Positions 32,817 to 44,214 are shown, counted from the stretch's first letter. The stretch: DNA of 64,000 bases from Paeniglutamicibacter sulfureus (GCF_030512175.1 NZ_JAULBL010000002.1:1362149-1426148); one strand, 5' to 3'. The notes: a model not told the origin generated them from the letters alone. Program-made: numbers and translations.

Positions 32817-34526
32817 CTAGCGGCGACGCCTCCGCTTGGTGCCGAACATGCCGCGGAGCATCTCCCGGCCAAAAATGTTCGCCGCCTGTAAAGCCATGTC
32901 AAGCAGCGGATTGTCCGGATTCTGCGCCGGGGCGGGGGCCTTGGTCTTCCGCTTGGGGGAGCCCGTGGTGGCCACCGGCGGTTCGGGCATGGTGTAGTCC
33001 GAGGCGCCCGGCTGCGGAGCCGAATTCGGGAGGGAGGACGGGCGTCCCAGGATGGATTCCTCGATGTTCCGTGCCGCCGCATCGATGTCCGCCTGGCTCT
33101 GGCCGGGGCCGGGGACCCTGGCGGCGACCGACCCTCCGGTGGGCACCGGTGCGGCCGTGGCCTCGGTGCTGGTTCCGTTGATCTTCTCGTAGGCGGATTC
33201 ACGGTCCACGCTGGTGCCGTAAACCTGCATCAGGGCCGAGGAAGCGATGATTCCGGATACCGTGTCCGGGGAGGAGGGGCCCATAGTTGATTCAGGGCTC
33301 CACATGCGAGTCCAGGCCACCGGGGTGGGTGCGCCCTTCTCGTTCATGACGGTAACCACCGCTTCACCGGTGCCCGCCTGCGTCAGCGCCTCGTCCAGGT
33401 CGTAGTCGCTGGTGGGGAACGTGGAGACGGTTGCCTTCAGCGCCTTGGCATCATCAGGGGTAAAGGCACGCAGCGCGTGCTGGATCCGGTTGGCCAGCTG
33501 TCCCAGCACGTCGCCGGGAACGTCCTTGGGAGTCTGGGTCACGAAGAACACGCCGACGCCCTTGGAACGGATCAACCGGACGGTGGCCGTGATCGAGGTC
33601 AGGAAGGCCTTGGATGCCCCGTTGAAGAGCAAGTGTGCCTCGTCGAGGAAGAACACCAGCTTGGGCTTCTCCGGGTCTCCGGCCTCCGGCAGTTCGGCAA
33701 AGAGGTCCGCCAGCAGCCAGATCATGAAGGTGGAAAAGAGCAGCGGCTTTTGCATCAGGGTCGGCAGCTCCAGGATGCTGATGACCCCGCGGCCGTCGGG
33801 AGCCTGTCGCAGGAGCTCTGCGGTGTCGAACTCCGGTTCGCCGAAGAAGGACTCCATGCCCTGGGCCTGCAGGGTGACAAGCTCGCGCAGGATGACGCCG
33901 GCGGTCGCCTTGGACACGCCACCGAGGCCCTCAAGTTCGTCCTTGCCCTCGTCGCTGGTCAGGTGCTGGATGACCGCGCGCAGGTCCTTCAGGTCGTGGA
34001 GTTCCAGGTCCTTGGTGTCGGCGTAGTGGAAGATCAGCTGCAGACAGGATTCCTGGGTCTCGTTCAACTCCATGATCCGCGATAGCAACAGGGGGCCAAA
34101 GGAGGAGATCGTGGCGCGGATCGGGGTTCCCTGCCCGTCGCCGCCCAAGGCGTAGTACTCGACGGGAAAGGACTTGGCCTGCCACTTCATGCCGACCGAC
34201 GCGGTGCGTTCCGTGAGTTTTTCCGTGGCCGTGCCCGGTGTGGAGAGGCCGGTGAGATCCCCCTTGATGTCTGCAAGGAACACCGGAACGCCGTGGGCGG
34301 AAAGCTGTTCGGCCATCAATTGCAGGGTAATGGTCTTGCCGGTTCCGGTGGCTCCCGCCACCAATCCGTGCCGGTTCATCATCCGCAGCGGCAAACGGAC
34401 CTGCGCAACGGGGAAGACCTGCCCATCGACCAGTGCCGCCCCCAGATTCACCGCCAAACCGTCAAAGGCATAACCTGCGCTGATGGATTCCACATGCTGG
34501 GCTGTTGTCATCTTGGCCATGTCCAT
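32817..34526 (-). CDS. HerA/YjgR-like ATPase (DUF853)
   Basis: Protein of 569 aa. Walker A is GATGTGKT with K64; Walker B is LVFFLDEAHLLF; the sensor region VGVFFVTQTPKDVP is present. These identify the HerA-like bipolar helicase superfamily, DUF853 branch. The C-terminal 130 residues are Pro/Ala-rich, ending in a basic KRRRRR tail. The physiological function of this branch is unknown. Three in-frame ATG codons lie within 16 bases at the start (34526, 34520, 34511), so the exact start is uncertain. Confidence 0.88.
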   Translation of the reverse strand: MDMAKMTTAQHVESISAGYAFDGLAVNLGAALVDGQVFPVAQVRLPLRMMNRHGLVAGATGTGKTITLQLMAEQLSAHGVPVFLADIKGDLTGLSTPGTATEKLTERTASVGMKWQAKSFPVEYYALGGDGQGTPIRATISSFGPLLLSRIMELNETQESCLQLIFHYADTKDLELHDLKDLRAVIQHLTSDEGKDELEGLGGVSKATAGVILRELVTLQAQGMESFFGEPEFDTAELLRQAPDGRGVISILELPTLMQKPLLFSTFMIWLLADLFAELPEAGDPEKPKLVFFLDEAHLLFNGASKAFLTSITATVRLIRSKGVGVFFVTQTPKDVPGDVLGQLANRIQHALRAFTPDDAKALKATVSTFPTSDYDLDEALTQAGTGEAVVTVMNEKGAPTPVAWTRMWSPESTMGPSSPDTVSGIIASSALMQVYGTSVDRESAYEKINGTSTEATAAPVPTGGSVAARVPGPGQSQADIDAAARNIEESILGRPSSLPNSAPQPGASDYTMPEPPVATTGSPKRKTKAPAPAQNPDNPLLDMALQAANIFGREMLRGMFGTKRRRRR

Positions 34527-34609
34527 AGCCTACGGTCTGGATCGTGTCCGTAGTGGTGGGCGCGCCAATTCTTTTTAGTCCCGAACCCCGCGTCGGAAGC
34601 TCCATGCCC

Positions 34610-35392
34610 TTAGAACGGGTTGAGCAGGCGGTGCACGAATTGCTGGGTCCGCTCGTTTTGCGGTGCCCGCAAGACGACATCCGGGTGGCCGCGCTCGATC
34701 ACCACTCCCTGGTCCATGAATACGACTTCGTCTGCGACCTCCCGGGCAAAGGCCAACTCATGGGTCACCAGGACCATGGTCCAGCCTTCGTCGGCCAATT
34801 CCTTGATCACCTTCAACACATCACCCACCAGCTCCGGATCCAGCGCGGAGGTCGGCTCGTCAAAGAGCAACAGCGAAGGCTTGAGCGCGAGCGCCCGGAC
34901 AATGCCCACCCGCTGCTGCTGCCCGCCGGAAAGCTGGTGCGGGTACTGGTCGCGCTTCTGGCCTAGTCCGACCCTGGCCAGCAGTGCTTCGGCGTCGGCG
35001 ACGGCCTCGGAACGCTTGCGGCGCTGGACCTGGATCGGCCCTTCGATCACATTTTCCAGCACTGTCATGTGCGGGAAGAGATTGTAGTTCTGGAAGACCA
35101 TGGCGCTGCGGGTGCGCAAGACCTGGGCTTGCTTTTGCGTTGTCTTCGGCGCAAAGACCACGGCGGGACCGTCGCTGAAGGCGACCTCCCCGCCGTCGGG
35201 GATCTCCAGGCCGTTCAGGCAGCGCAACACCGTCGTCTTGCCCGAGCCGGAGGGGCCGATCAAGGCGAGCACCTGGCCCTTGCCGATCTGCAGGTCAATG
35301 GACTTCAGGACTTGGTGGTCGCCAAAGCTCTTCTGCAGGCCGGTCACCTTCAGCAGAGCGGGCGCGTTCGTGGCGGGATCAGTGTGCGACAT
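34610..35392 (-). CDS. Amino acid ABC transporter ATPase (second system)
   Basis: Protein of 260 aa with Walker A GPSGSGKTT, Q-loop [12 protein letters not shown], signature LSGGQQQR, Walker [15 protein letters not shown] and H-loop VLVTHEL. It is a GlnQ-type ATPase. ATG 35392 overlaps the permease stop by 14 bases and has AAGG ten bases upstream. It is the last gene of the SBP-permease-ATPase operon. Confidence 0.92.
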   Translation of the reverse strand: MSHTDPATNAPALLKVTGLQKSFGDHQVLKSIDLQIGKGQVLALIGPSGSGKTTVLRCLNGLEIPDGGEVAFSDGPAVVFAPKTTQKQAQVLRTRSAMVFQNYNLFPHMTVLENVIEGPIQVQRRKRSEAVADAEALLARVGLGQKRDQYPHQLSGGQQQRVGIVRALALKPSLLLFDEPTSALDPELVGDVLKVIKELADEGWTMVLVTHELAFAREVADEVVFMDQGVVIERGHPDVVLRAPQNERTQQFVHRLLNPF

Positions 35393-36044
35393 AGCGGTCA
35401 AGCCTTCTTTCCAATCTGGTCTGGCCGGCGGAGAGCACCAGGCAGAACACCCAGTACACGAACGCTGCCTCGATATAGACCAGCAAGAATTGCTGGCTGA
35501 AGGCGGCTATTTCCTGGGCGTTGCGGAACAACTCCGTCACCAGGATCAGCGATGCCAGGGACGAGTCCTTGACCAGGGAGATGAAGGTATTCGACAACGG
35601 CGGCACCGACACCCTTGCTGCCTGCGGCAGGATCACCCGGCGCAGTGTCGTGGTGCGCGACATACCGATGGTGTAGCCGGCCTCCCACTGGCCCTTGGCC
35701 ACCGAGAGGATGGCCGCGCGGATTACCTCGGCAGCGTAGCCGCCCACGTTCATCGAGAATGCGATGATGGCGCTGGGCCATGGGTCCAGCGTGACCCCGA
35801 TCGAGGGCAACCCGTAGAAAATGACGAAGAGCTGCACCAACAACGGGGTTCCGCGGATCACCGAAATGTACGCCTTGGCAATGAACGTGACAGCTGGATT
35901 CCGGCTCAACCGCATCAGTGCCATGAGCAAGGCGATCGCCAGGCCGATGGCAAAGCTGGCCAGCGAGAGGGGAATGGTCCCGCGTAGCCCACCCACCACT
36001 ATGGGCCAAAAAGAATCGCCGATTAATTGCCAATCAATGTCCAT
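35379..36044 (-). CDS. Amino acid ABC transporter permease (second system)
   Basis: Protein of 221 aa with five to six membrane segments. It has VIRGTPLLVQLFVIFYGLP and the EAA loop EAGYTIGMSRTTTLRRVILPQA. These features place it with cystine/glutamine-type permeases. AAGGAG is seven bases before ATG 36044. Seventy-one bases separate it from the binding protein upstream. Confidence 0.92.
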   Translation of the reverse strand: MDIDWQLIGDSFWPIVVGGLRGTIPLSLASFAIGLAIALLMALMRLSRNPAVTFIAKAYISVIRGTPLLVQLFVIFYGLPSIGVTLDPWPSAIIAFSMNVGGYAAEVIRAAILSVAKGQWEAGYTIGMSRTTTLRRVILPQAARVSVPPLSNTFISLVKDSSLASLILVTELFRNAQEIAAFSQQFLLVYIEAAFVYWVFCLVLSAGQTRLERRLDRYVAH

Positions 36045-36115
36045 GGCAGGACTCCTTCGCATTCGCAAGGTGAAACCGCGGGCCACTGGGGTGCGGACCG
36101 CGACACTGCCGGAAA

Positions 36116-36937
36116 TTACTTGGTGACGTCTGCTCCGAAGTACTTCTCGGAAATCTTCGAGAGCGTTCCGTCGGCCGAGAGTTCATCCAAGGCCTTGTCG
36201 ACTGCCTCGACCAGGTCGCCGCTACCCTTGCGGAAGGCCATGGCACTGAGCGACTTTTCGGCTGTTTCGGCGGCGATCTTGATGCCGTCGTCCTGCTTGG
36301 TGGTCTGTGAATCCAGATAGGTCAGCTTGTCATTGACAGTGGCGTCCACACGGCCCTGCTTCAGCAGCGTGATGGCCTGAGCCCACCCTTCCACGGCTTG
36401 GACGTTCGCCCCGGCATCCTTGGTCAGCTGGTACCAGTTGCTGGTCAGCGACTGTGCGGTGGACTTGCCTTTCAGGTCCTCGAAAGACGCAATATCGGTG
36501 TTCCCCGCCTGGGTCACGACAACACCGGTGCTCACGGTATATGGCTTGGAGAACTCGTACGCCGCCTCGCGCGCGGGAGTGATGGAAATCTGGTTGGCAA
36601 TGACGTCAAAGCGTCCGGCCTCGAGACCGGCGAAGATCCCGTCAAACTGGGTTTCCTCGAACTGTGGCTCCACACCCAGCTTCTGGGCTACGGCCGTCAC
36701 GATTTCCACATCGAATCCGGTCAGCGGACCGGTTCCGCCCTCATGGAAGGAAAACGGCTTGTAGGTCCCCTCCGTTCCGACCTTCAGGACGCCTGCATCC
36801 TGGACCTGTTGGAGGGTCAAACCGGTCGCGGTTCCGCTGGCGGCCGGTGATCCGGATGGCTCGGAGGAGCCGCTGCAGCCGGTGACCGTCAAGGCGAGCA
36901 ATGCGGTGGTCATTAGCGCGATAATTTGACGCTTCAT
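36116..36937 (-). CDS. Amino acid ABC transporter binding lipoprotein (second system)
   Basis: Protein of 273 aa. The lipoprotein signal ends LTVTGC, then a Ser/Gly linker. Family 3 binding-protein motifs follow: VGTEGTYKPFSFHE, GFDVEIVTAVA and FDVIANQISITPAREAAYEFSKPY, close to cystine/cysteine binders such as TcyA. AAAGGA lies eight bases upstream of ATG 36937. Cystine or another polar amino acid is the likely ligand. Confidence 0.9.
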   Translation of the reverse strand: MKRQIIALMTTALLALTVTGCSGSSEPSGSPAASGTATGLTLQQVQDAGVLKVGTEGTYKPFSFHEGGTGPLTGFDVEIVTAVAQKLGVEPQFEETQFDGIFAGLEAGRFDVIANQISITPAREAAYEFSKPYTVSTGVVVTQAGNTDIASFEDLKGKSTAQSLTSNWYQLTKDAGANVQAVEGWAQAITLLKQGRVDATVNDKLTYLDSQTTKQDDGIKIAAETAEKSLSAMAFRKGSGDLVEAVDKALDELSADGTLSKISEKYFGADVTK

Positions 36938-37117
36938 GGAAACGGTCCTTTCGATGACAATCGTTCACTCGCCGAAGGGGGAGCGGCACCCCGGGATAGG
37001 GATCCGCACTCGTGGCAGGATGAACCTTGCTCTGACGCTAACACGGAGGTGGGGCTCGCATAAGCCCCATATTGCCGCGCGCGTCGAGGCAAGGTCTGAC
37101 CCGGCCGTTCGGTGAAG

Positions 37118-38044
37118 TCAGGTCAACAGCAGGGGAACCAGCATCATCGCCGGCACTGCGACGATGGTGGTGAGCAGGACGGTGTCCTTGGCCAGCACGA
37201 CGCCGCGCTCGTAGCGAGAGGCAGTCACGAAGATATTTTGGGCCGTGGGCAAGGCGGCCATGATCACCGCAACAAACACCGCGTGGCTGTCCAGCCTAAA
37301 GAGCCACACGGCAAGCACCCAGGCGACAACGGGCTGGAAGAACAATTTCATGCCGGTGGCCAACAGCGTATCGGCTCGACGCCCGCCGGAAGCCTCGAGC
37401 GGCTTGGAGCCTACCAAGGAAATGCCGAAGGCTATGAGCATGGCCGGGATGGAAGCACCGGCAATCAGCTCTATCGGGTCGGCGAGCGGCTGGGGAAGTT
37501 CCACGTCGAAGAGCGCGCACACCAATCCGGCCAGGGAACCGACAATCATCGGGTTCCTCAGTGTCTGGACCAACATGGAAAACACGGTGGTCCGGTGCCT
37601 GGACGTGCTGGCGTCCAGGATGGCCAGGCATACCGGGGAGAACAGGGCCAGCTGCCACAGGATAACGGGTGCCGCATGGGCCATGTCGCCCAGGACGTAG
37701 AGGGCAATCGGAAGGCCGAGATTTGCCGAGTTCACTGTTGAGGCGCTCATCGCGCCGATGGTCGACTCGGTCAGGTCGCGCCGCAGCCACCACCGGGTAA
37801 CCAGCACGAAGACGATGGCGGTGGCCAGGGAGGAAATCGCAGCAACGCCCAGGAAGGGGCCGAGCACCGAAGCGGGGTCCGAATCGGCGAGCGTGGTGAA
37901 CAACAAAGCTGGGCTGGCCACGAAGAAGGTGAGCCGGTTCAGCACATAGCGCGCGTTTTCGCCCAGGACACCCGTGCGTCCGACGAAGTAACCCACGGCA
38001 ATGACGGTCCAGACCACGGCAAAACCAGAGAGCACGCCGTTCAT
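37118..38044 (-). CDS. AEC-family (auxin efflux carrier-like) transporter
   Basis: Protein of 308 aa with about ten membrane segments in two five-helix bundles. Typical traits: N-terminal GFAVVWTVIAVGYFVGRTGVLG, NSANLGLPIALYVLGD in the crossing helix region, and a C-terminal half containing PTAQNIFVTASRYERGVVL. Bacterial AEC proteins move malate, malonate or other small acids. AAGG lies just upstream of ATG 38044. A much longer frame would run into the tRNA gene and is rejected. Confidence 0.88.
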   Translation of the reverse strand: MNGVLSGFAVVWTVIAVGYFVGRTGVLGENARYVLNRLTFFVASPALLFTTLADSDPASVLGPFLGVAAISSLATAIVFVLVTRWWLRRDLTESTIGAMSASTVNSANLGLPIALYVLGDMAHAAPVILWQLALFSPVCLAILDASTSRHRTTVFSMLVQTLRNPMIVGSLAGLVCALFDVELPQPLADPIELIAGASIPAMLIAFGISLVGSKPLEASGGRRADTLLATGMKLFFQPVVAWVLAVWLFRLDSHAVFVAVIMAALPTAQNIFVTASRYERGVVLAKDTVLLTTIVAVPAMMLVPLLLT

Positions 38045-38103
38045 AAGCCTTCGGATTCCCTCTTTCCGCTGTTCCTTCACCGCACCGGGGGTGCGCTTAA
38101 CGC

Positions 38104-38134
38104 ATTGGGACCCGGCCGCCGGCCGGGTCCCAAT
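38104..38134 (-). terminator. Hairpin downstream of tRNA-Gly
   Basis: A perfect 14-bp inverted repeat (38104-38117 with 38121-38134) closes on GCC. It lies ten bases after the tRNA 3' end on the minus strand, probably ending tRNA transcription. Confidence 0.75.
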
Positions 38135-38143
38135 GTCATAGCG

Positions 38144-38214
38144 AGCGGGCGACGGGAATCGAACCCGCGTGTCCAGCTTGGGAAGCTGGCGCTCTACCAT
38201 TGAGCTACGCCCGC
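38144..38214 (-). tRNA. tRNA-Gly, anticodon CCC
   Basis: On the minus strand the 71-nt cloverleaf has acceptor GCGGGCG/CGCCCGC, D-arm AGCTCAATGGTAGAGCG, anticodon arm CCAGC-TTCCCAA-GCTGG and T-arm ending GGGTTCGATTCCC. The seven-base loop gives anticodon CCC, reading GGG glycine codons. The 3' CCA is not encoded. Confidence 0.95.
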
Positions 38215-38302
38215 GAAGCTCCGGGAAGCCTAATGGCGTCCCGGGCTAAAACAGCATATCCCAAGGTGGGGTGCCAAAACCTAATCGGGAACGTCGGGCG
38301 CG

Positions 38303-39490
38303 TCAAAATGCGGCGTCGGGTGCCTGCGAAGGTTTGGGCAAGAACGGCCTGGCCAGGGGCTCGGCGAGGCGGGCGGCGACCGGTCCGAAGACCGCCAACA
38401 ACAACACGTATGCGGTTGCCAAGGCGGCTAGTTCCCCGGTAACCGCACCGGAGGCAACTGCCAGTCCGGCGATGACAATGGAAAACTCACCCCGGGCAAT
38501 TAAGGCGACGCCGGCGCGAACCCGGCCGGGGATCCCGATCCCGGCCCGCTTCGCCGCCCATACTCCGGTGGCCACCTTCGTCAGCGAGGTGACAATGGCC
38601 AACAAGATGGCCATGGGCAAGACCGCGGGAATGCTCGATGGATCGGTGTTCAGGCCGAAGACCACGAAGAACATGGCAGCGAAAAGGTCGCGCAGCGGCT
38701 CCAGGACCTTGGTGGCCGAATGTGCGGTTGATCCGGAAATGGCAATACCGAGCATGAAAGCGCCGACCGCAGCGGAGACCTGCAACGCTGAGGCCAGACC
38801 CGCAACCAGCAGCGCGGCACCAATGAGCTTAAGCAGGAAATTTTCCCGGTCCGAGGAATGGATCAACCGTGAAATCTGCGGCCCGAAGCGCAGCGCCGCC
38901 AGCAATACCAATGTGATGGTGCCCATGGCAATACCCACTGCACGCAGCCCGCCCAGGAATCCGAGTCCTGCCAAGGTGGCGGTGAGCACCGGCAGGTAGA
39001 CTGCCATGGCCAGGTCCTCGAGCACCAGGACGGACAACACCACCGGAGTCTCGCGGTTGCCCAACCTGCCCAAGTCGGAGAGCACCTTGGCGATGATTCC
39101 GGAGGACGACACGTAGGTGACCCCGCCAAGGACCAAGGCTCCGGTAACGCCCCAGCCCATGATCAAGGCCAAGGCCGCACCCGGAGTGAAATTCAGGACC
39201 AGGTCGACGACCCCGGCGACCCAGGAACCTTTCAGCCCGGTGACAAGTTCGCGGGCGGTGTATTCCAGGCCCAGCATGAGCAGTAGCAGGATCACGCCGA
39301 TTTCGCTGGCAACCTCCCCGAACTCCGAGATGCCGGCAAGGTTGACCACGCCCCCGCTTCCGAAGAGCAGGCCGCCGAGTAGGTACAGGGGAACCGGTGA
39401 CATGCCGATTTTCGCTGCCAGGCGCCCCAACAGGCCAAGCCCCAAGAAGACGGCGCCAAGCTCAACGAGTATTAGAGCGGTGCCGTGCAT
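38303..39490 (-). CDS. CPA2 cation:proton antiporter, KhtU/KefB-like
   Basis: Protein of 395 aa with about twelve membrane helices. Hallmarks of the CPA2 family are visible: GLLLFGSGGVVNLAG near the start, LLLLMLGLEYTARELV, and LVLEDLAMAVYLPVL. No C-terminal RCK domain is attached. Instead a separate RCK_C protein is encoded 17 bases upstream in the same operon. This matches the B. subtilis KhtT/KhtU K+ efflux pair. Confidence 0.88.
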   Translation of the reverse strand: MHGTALILVELGAVFLGLGLLGRLAAKIGMSPVPLYLLGGLLFGSGGVVNLAGISEFGEVASEIGVILLLLMLGLEYTARELVTGLKGSWVAGVVDLVLNFTPGAALALIMGWGVTGALVLGGVTYVSSSGIIAKVLSDLGRLGNRETPVVLSVLVLEDLAMAVYLPVLTATLAGLGFLGGLRAVGIAMGTITLVLLAALRFGPQISRLIHSSDRENFLLKLIGAALLVAGLASALQVSAAVGAFMLGIAISGSTAHSATKVLEPLRDLFAAMFFVVFGLNTDPSSIPAVLPMAILLAIVTSLTKVATGVWAAKRAGIGIPGRVRAGVALIARGEFSIVIAGLAVASGAVTGELAALATAYVLLLAVFGPVAARLAEPLARPFLPKPSQAPDAAF

Positions 39491-39507
39491 GTCCCGCGCA
39501 CCTCCCC

Positions 39508-39990
39508 TTAGCCGTTGTTGATCAGGTGCGCTGCTTTTTCCAAACCTGCGGCGGTTCCGACAATGACCAGAACGTCACCCACATTGAGTTCAAAATCAGG
39601 AGCGGGGGAGGGGAATACCTTCCCGCTGCGGGAAATGGCGACAACAGAGGTGCCCGTACGGGTCCGCAGGCGGGTGTCGCCCAGGGTCTGGTCCACGTAG
39701 GGGCTTTCATGGCTCAACACGAATTGCTGGGTGTTGACGCCGGGCAAGTCGCGGTGCTGGTCCGATAACTGGGTCACCAGCTGCGGGGCACCGAGCATGG
39801 CGCCGATGGCCCCGGCCTCCTCAACGCTCAACGGAATCGACGCGGCACAGGCATCGGGGTCGTCGCGCTGGGAAATGATCAACTGCATCGATCCATCACG
39901 CAGGATCACCACGCCGACCCGGCGCCCGGACGCGAGGATTATTTCGCGACGGACGCCGAGACCGGGCAACGACGTATCTTCAAAATCCAT
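39508..39990 (-). CDS. TrkA-C (RCK_C) regulatory subunit, KhtT-like
   Basis: Protein of 160 aa. The C-terminal about 80 residues form a TrkA-C domain (TGTSVVAISRSGKVFPSPAP, then FELNVGDVLVIVGT). The N-terminal half (about residues 8-70) resembles the KhtT regulatory domain. It precedes the antiporter gene and should gate it in response to a nucleotide or pH, as for KhtT; the ligand here is inferred. Confidence 0.85.
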   Translation of the reverse strand: MDFEDTSLPGLGVRREIILASGRRVGVVILRDGSMQLIISQRDDPDACAASIPLSVEEAGAIGAMLGAPQLVTQLSDQHRDLPGVNTQQFVLSHESPYVDQTLGDTRLRTRTGTSVVAISRSGKVFPSPAPDFELNVGDVLVIVGTAAGLEKAAHLINNG

Positions 39991-40064
39991 GCTCCCACTC
40001 TAGACCTCCCGGAACGCGAAAGGAGGCCGGGTTTCGGGGGTGATGCGCGGGGTGTTCGCGACCC

Positions 40065-40556
40065 CTACTTCGAGGGGTCCTTCGGCGTTCCGTCGAGGTT
40101 GAATTCCTCGCGAATGGTCTTCACCCCGGCGGCGTCGATCTCCAGGCACAGCTCGTGACCGGGGTTGATGACCAAGCCGGTGTCCTGCAGCGAACTGACG
40201 ACGGTCCCGCCGAGGACCTGGACGCCGTAAGGGGCGACATCGATGTAGGCGCCGGGAATGCGGGCCAGGTGGGTGAACAAGGCAATCACCGGCTCGCCCG
40301 CGGCGTTCTGCAGGACCATGGGCTGGGCGTTGCGGGCTTCGCCGCTGACTTCCTCGCGGCTGAGGAAATACACCTCGGAATTCATGAGGGTCGCGATGAC
40401 CTGGCCGTTGAGGGCGGGGTCGTTCTGCGCGGCCCGGATCATCATTTCAAAATGGGTCGCCGGTTCGTTGCCGGTGACGGTCGGTTCAATGCCCAGCGCC
40501 GCCTGGATGTCGTCGGTGCCATTGGTGGACTTGGCTTGCGGGTTCTCTTCGCTCAT
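40065..40556 (-). CDS. SseB-domain protein
   Basis: Protein of 163 aa. Residues about 35-150 match the SseB N-terminal fold: [21 protein letters not shown], then [15 protein letters not shown] and PGHELCLEI. Such proteins accompany type III enhancer or YwqJ-like families but have no set function outside them. ATG 40556 has a GGGGG ribosome site; an earlier start at 40568 is possible. Divergent from fumarase. Confidence 0.7.
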   Translation of the reverse strand: MSEENPQAKSTNGTDDIQAALGIEPTVTGNEPATHFEMMIRAAQNDPALNGQVIATLMNSEVYFLSREEVSGEARNAQPMVLQNAAGEPVIALFTHLARIPGAYIDVAPYGVQVLGGTVVSSLQDTGLVINPGHELCLEIDAAGVKTIREEFNLDGTPKDPSK

Positions 40557-40666
40557 GCCCCCAAGCATGTCTACATTGCGCCCGTCGGCGCAACCCGATG
40601 TCTGGTTGTTCGCCCAACCGTCCTAAACTGGTGGGAAACGTTTTGAATCTTTTGCGAGGAAGCCTC

Positions 40667-42373
<1,707 letters not shown>

Positions 42374-42392
42374 GCCGCGGCAGGAAAATCCC

Positions 42393-42441
42393 AAAAGGCA
42401 TCGGTGGTTCGGGTTCAAACCCGGACTACCGATGCCTTTTT
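42393..42441. terminator. Strong terminator after fumarase
   Basis: A 23-bp stem with two wobbles (42393-42415 with 42418-42440) flanked by A-run and T-run (CTTTTT) is a textbook intrinsic terminator, usable from both sides. Confidence 0.9.
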
Positions 42442-42529
42442 GGTTCGCGGTGTGTGGGGGCGCCAGCCCAACGGCGGCTCGCCAAAATCTTCTGGCGCTG
42501 CGCGGCAACTGATGTGCCGCGCCTATTCG

Positions 42530-43363
42530 TTAGCGGGCGAAGTCGTAGCCGATCGACCAGTCGCGGTAGGGCGGAAGGAATCGGAGGATCAGCAGTGCCT
42601 CACGCTGCTTCTTGATCTCGGCCGCGGTGGGCGTCTTGACCTTCGAAGCCTTCAGCAGGGCCGCATGGAATTGTTCATAGGTGACGGCCTTGGACTTTTC
42701 CATGGCCTTTGCCTGGTCCACGCCGATAAAACGAAGATGCCATGGCTCGTACTTGTAGCCGGTCACCTTTTCACCGTCGGCCGGGTATCGAATGATGAAT
42801 CCAAAGTCAGCGGCGTTGGCGGCTAGCCATTTTCCGCCACTCGTGTCTCCGAAGCAGGCCTTGAGATCGCACCGGCCGCTGCTCATGCCGATGTCAGCCG
42901 CGAGCCCGATCTGGTGCTCGCTGGTGCCGGCAGGTGCCGAGATCCGCGTGGCATAGTCTGTCCCGTAGCGGGCCTTGTATCCATTGAACAGCGCAAGTTG
43001 ACGGTCGTAGGAGCGGTAGGCGCTGAGCACGTTCAGCGACTGCGAATCCTTGCGTGCGGCCTTGAGCAGGCTTTCGAGTGCGGTGGCCGCATCCTGGCGC
43101 AGTTCCAGTCCGGTCCCGGAAATCGTGCGCAGGTCCTTGGGCTTGTAGTTCGCCGGATCCAGGGGGTGGTCCCGGCTGACCAGCGCCAGGTACGAGTCTT
43201 GGTCCTTCGTCAGTTCATCGGTGGTCGGTGCCTTCCGCGGCTTTTCGGCACGGACCGTCGCAGCTGCGGGTCCCGCGGGTGCAGCCAGCGCGGCGAGCGG
43301 GGCCGCCAGCACCAGGCTGACGCCTAACAAGATGGCGGGGATGCCGCCACGAAACAAAGACAC
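42530..43363 (-). CDS. VanY-family D-alanyl-D-alanine carboxypeptidase
   Basis: Protein of 277 aa. A Sec signal peptide (GGIPAILLGVSLVLAAPLAALA) is followed by the M15 peptidase domain. Zinc motifs are SEHQIGLAADI (H and D ligands) and EPWHLRFIG (catalytic Glu and His ligand). LSAYRSYDRQ is also characteristic. It should trim D-Ala from peptidoglycan stems outside the membrane. GTG 43363 has AAGGGA upstream. It starts 180 bases from the divergent dcd gene. Confidence 0.9.
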   Translation of the reverse strand: MSLFRGGIPAILLGVSLVLAAPLAALAAPAGPAAATVRAEKPRKAPTTDELTKDQDSYLALVSRDHPLDPANYKPKDLRTISGTGLELRQDAATALESLLKAARKDSQSLNVLSAYRSYDRQLALFNGYKARYGTDYATRISAPAGTSEHQIGLAADIGMSSGRCDLKACFGDTSGGKWLAANAADFGFIIRYPADGEKVTGYKYEPWHLRFIGVDQAKAMEKSKAVTYEQFHAALLKASKVKTPTAAEIKKQREALLILRFLPPYRDWSIGYDFAR

Positions 43364-43542
43364 GATGTCCCTTCGGGGAAAAAGCTGGATGGAGCCCTTT
43401 CAGGATAACTGCAGACCCCGTGGTTCTGCCCATGTCTGCCGGGCACTGATTTGCGATTCGCGGCCGCGGCCACCCTGCCGCCGGCAATCCGCCCGCGTCT
43501 TCGATGCCGGAACCGCGGGACAAATGGGATATTTTGGGTACT

Positions 43543-44124
43543 GTGCTGATTTCTGATGGTGATATTCGACGCGAGCTGGCGTCCGAACGTATAAAGCTGG
43601 ACCCCTTCGACCCGGCGATGATCCAGCCGGCAAGCGTGGACGTGAGGATCGACCGGTTCTTCCGTCTCTTCGACAACCACAAGTACGCCCACATCGACCC
43701 GGCCACGGACCAGCCCGAGCTGACCCGACTGGTGGAAGTCGAGCCGGACGAGCCGTTCATCCTGCACCCGGGCGAATTCGTCCTGGGATCCACCTATGAA
43801 ACGGTCACCCTGCCCACCGACATTGCCGCCCGGCTTGAAGGCAAAAGCTCACTGGGACGACTTGGATTGCTGACCCACTCCACCGCCGGTTTCATTGACC
43901 CCGGATTCTCCGGACACGTGACCTTGGAACTGTCGAACATGGCGACCCTGCCCATCAAGCTGTGGCCGGGCTCGAAGATCGGGCAGTTGTGCTTCTTCAA
44001 GCTCTCCTCCCCGGCCGAGCACCCGTATGGTTCCGGGGCCTACGGGAACCGCTACCAGGGCCAGCGCGGCCCCACGGCGTCGCGCAGCCACTTGAACTTC
44101 CACAGGACCACCCTGGAAAACTAG
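43543..44124 (+). CDS. dcd: dCTP deaminase
   Basis: Protein of 193 aa, the expected size. GTG 43543 gives the canonical beginning [13 protein letters not shown]; the longer frame to 43504 is not conserved. Catalytic residues sit in [20 protein letters not shown] and the dCTP-binding region [13 protein letters not shown]. It converts dCTP to dUTP (or to dUMP in bifunctional types) for thymidylate supply. A terminator follows. Confidence 0.95.
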   Translation: MLISDGDIRRELASERIKLDPFDPAMIQPASVDVRIDRFFRLFDNHKYAHIDPATDQPELTRLVEVEPDEPFILHPGEFVLGSTYETVTLPTDIAARLEGKSSLGRLGLLTHSTAGFIDPGFSGHVTLELSNMATLPIKLWPGSKIGQLCFFKLSSPAEHPYGSGAYGNRYQGQRGPTASRSHLNFHRTTLEN

Positions 44125-44150
44125 GTAGCCGGGCGACCGGCCAATACGCC

Positions 44151-44178
44151 TGCGGGCCCCGATTCCCCGGGGCCCGCA
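44151..44178. terminator. Bidirectional terminator between dcd and GNAT gene
   Basis: The perfect 11-bp stem TGCGGGCCCCG/CGGGGCCCGCA with a six-base loop separates the convergent genes. Further ATACG/CGTAT bases extend it. Confidence 0.7.
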
Positions 44179-44214
44179 CGCGTATGCGGGCCAGGGCACC
44201 GGGTGGGAATGTTA

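Noticed and set aside
32771-33202. N-terminal extension of the membrane protein at 31775-32770
   Set aside because: The extension overlaps the HerA-like gene in another frame and is Pro/Arg-rich; the natural start lies just before the membrane helix.
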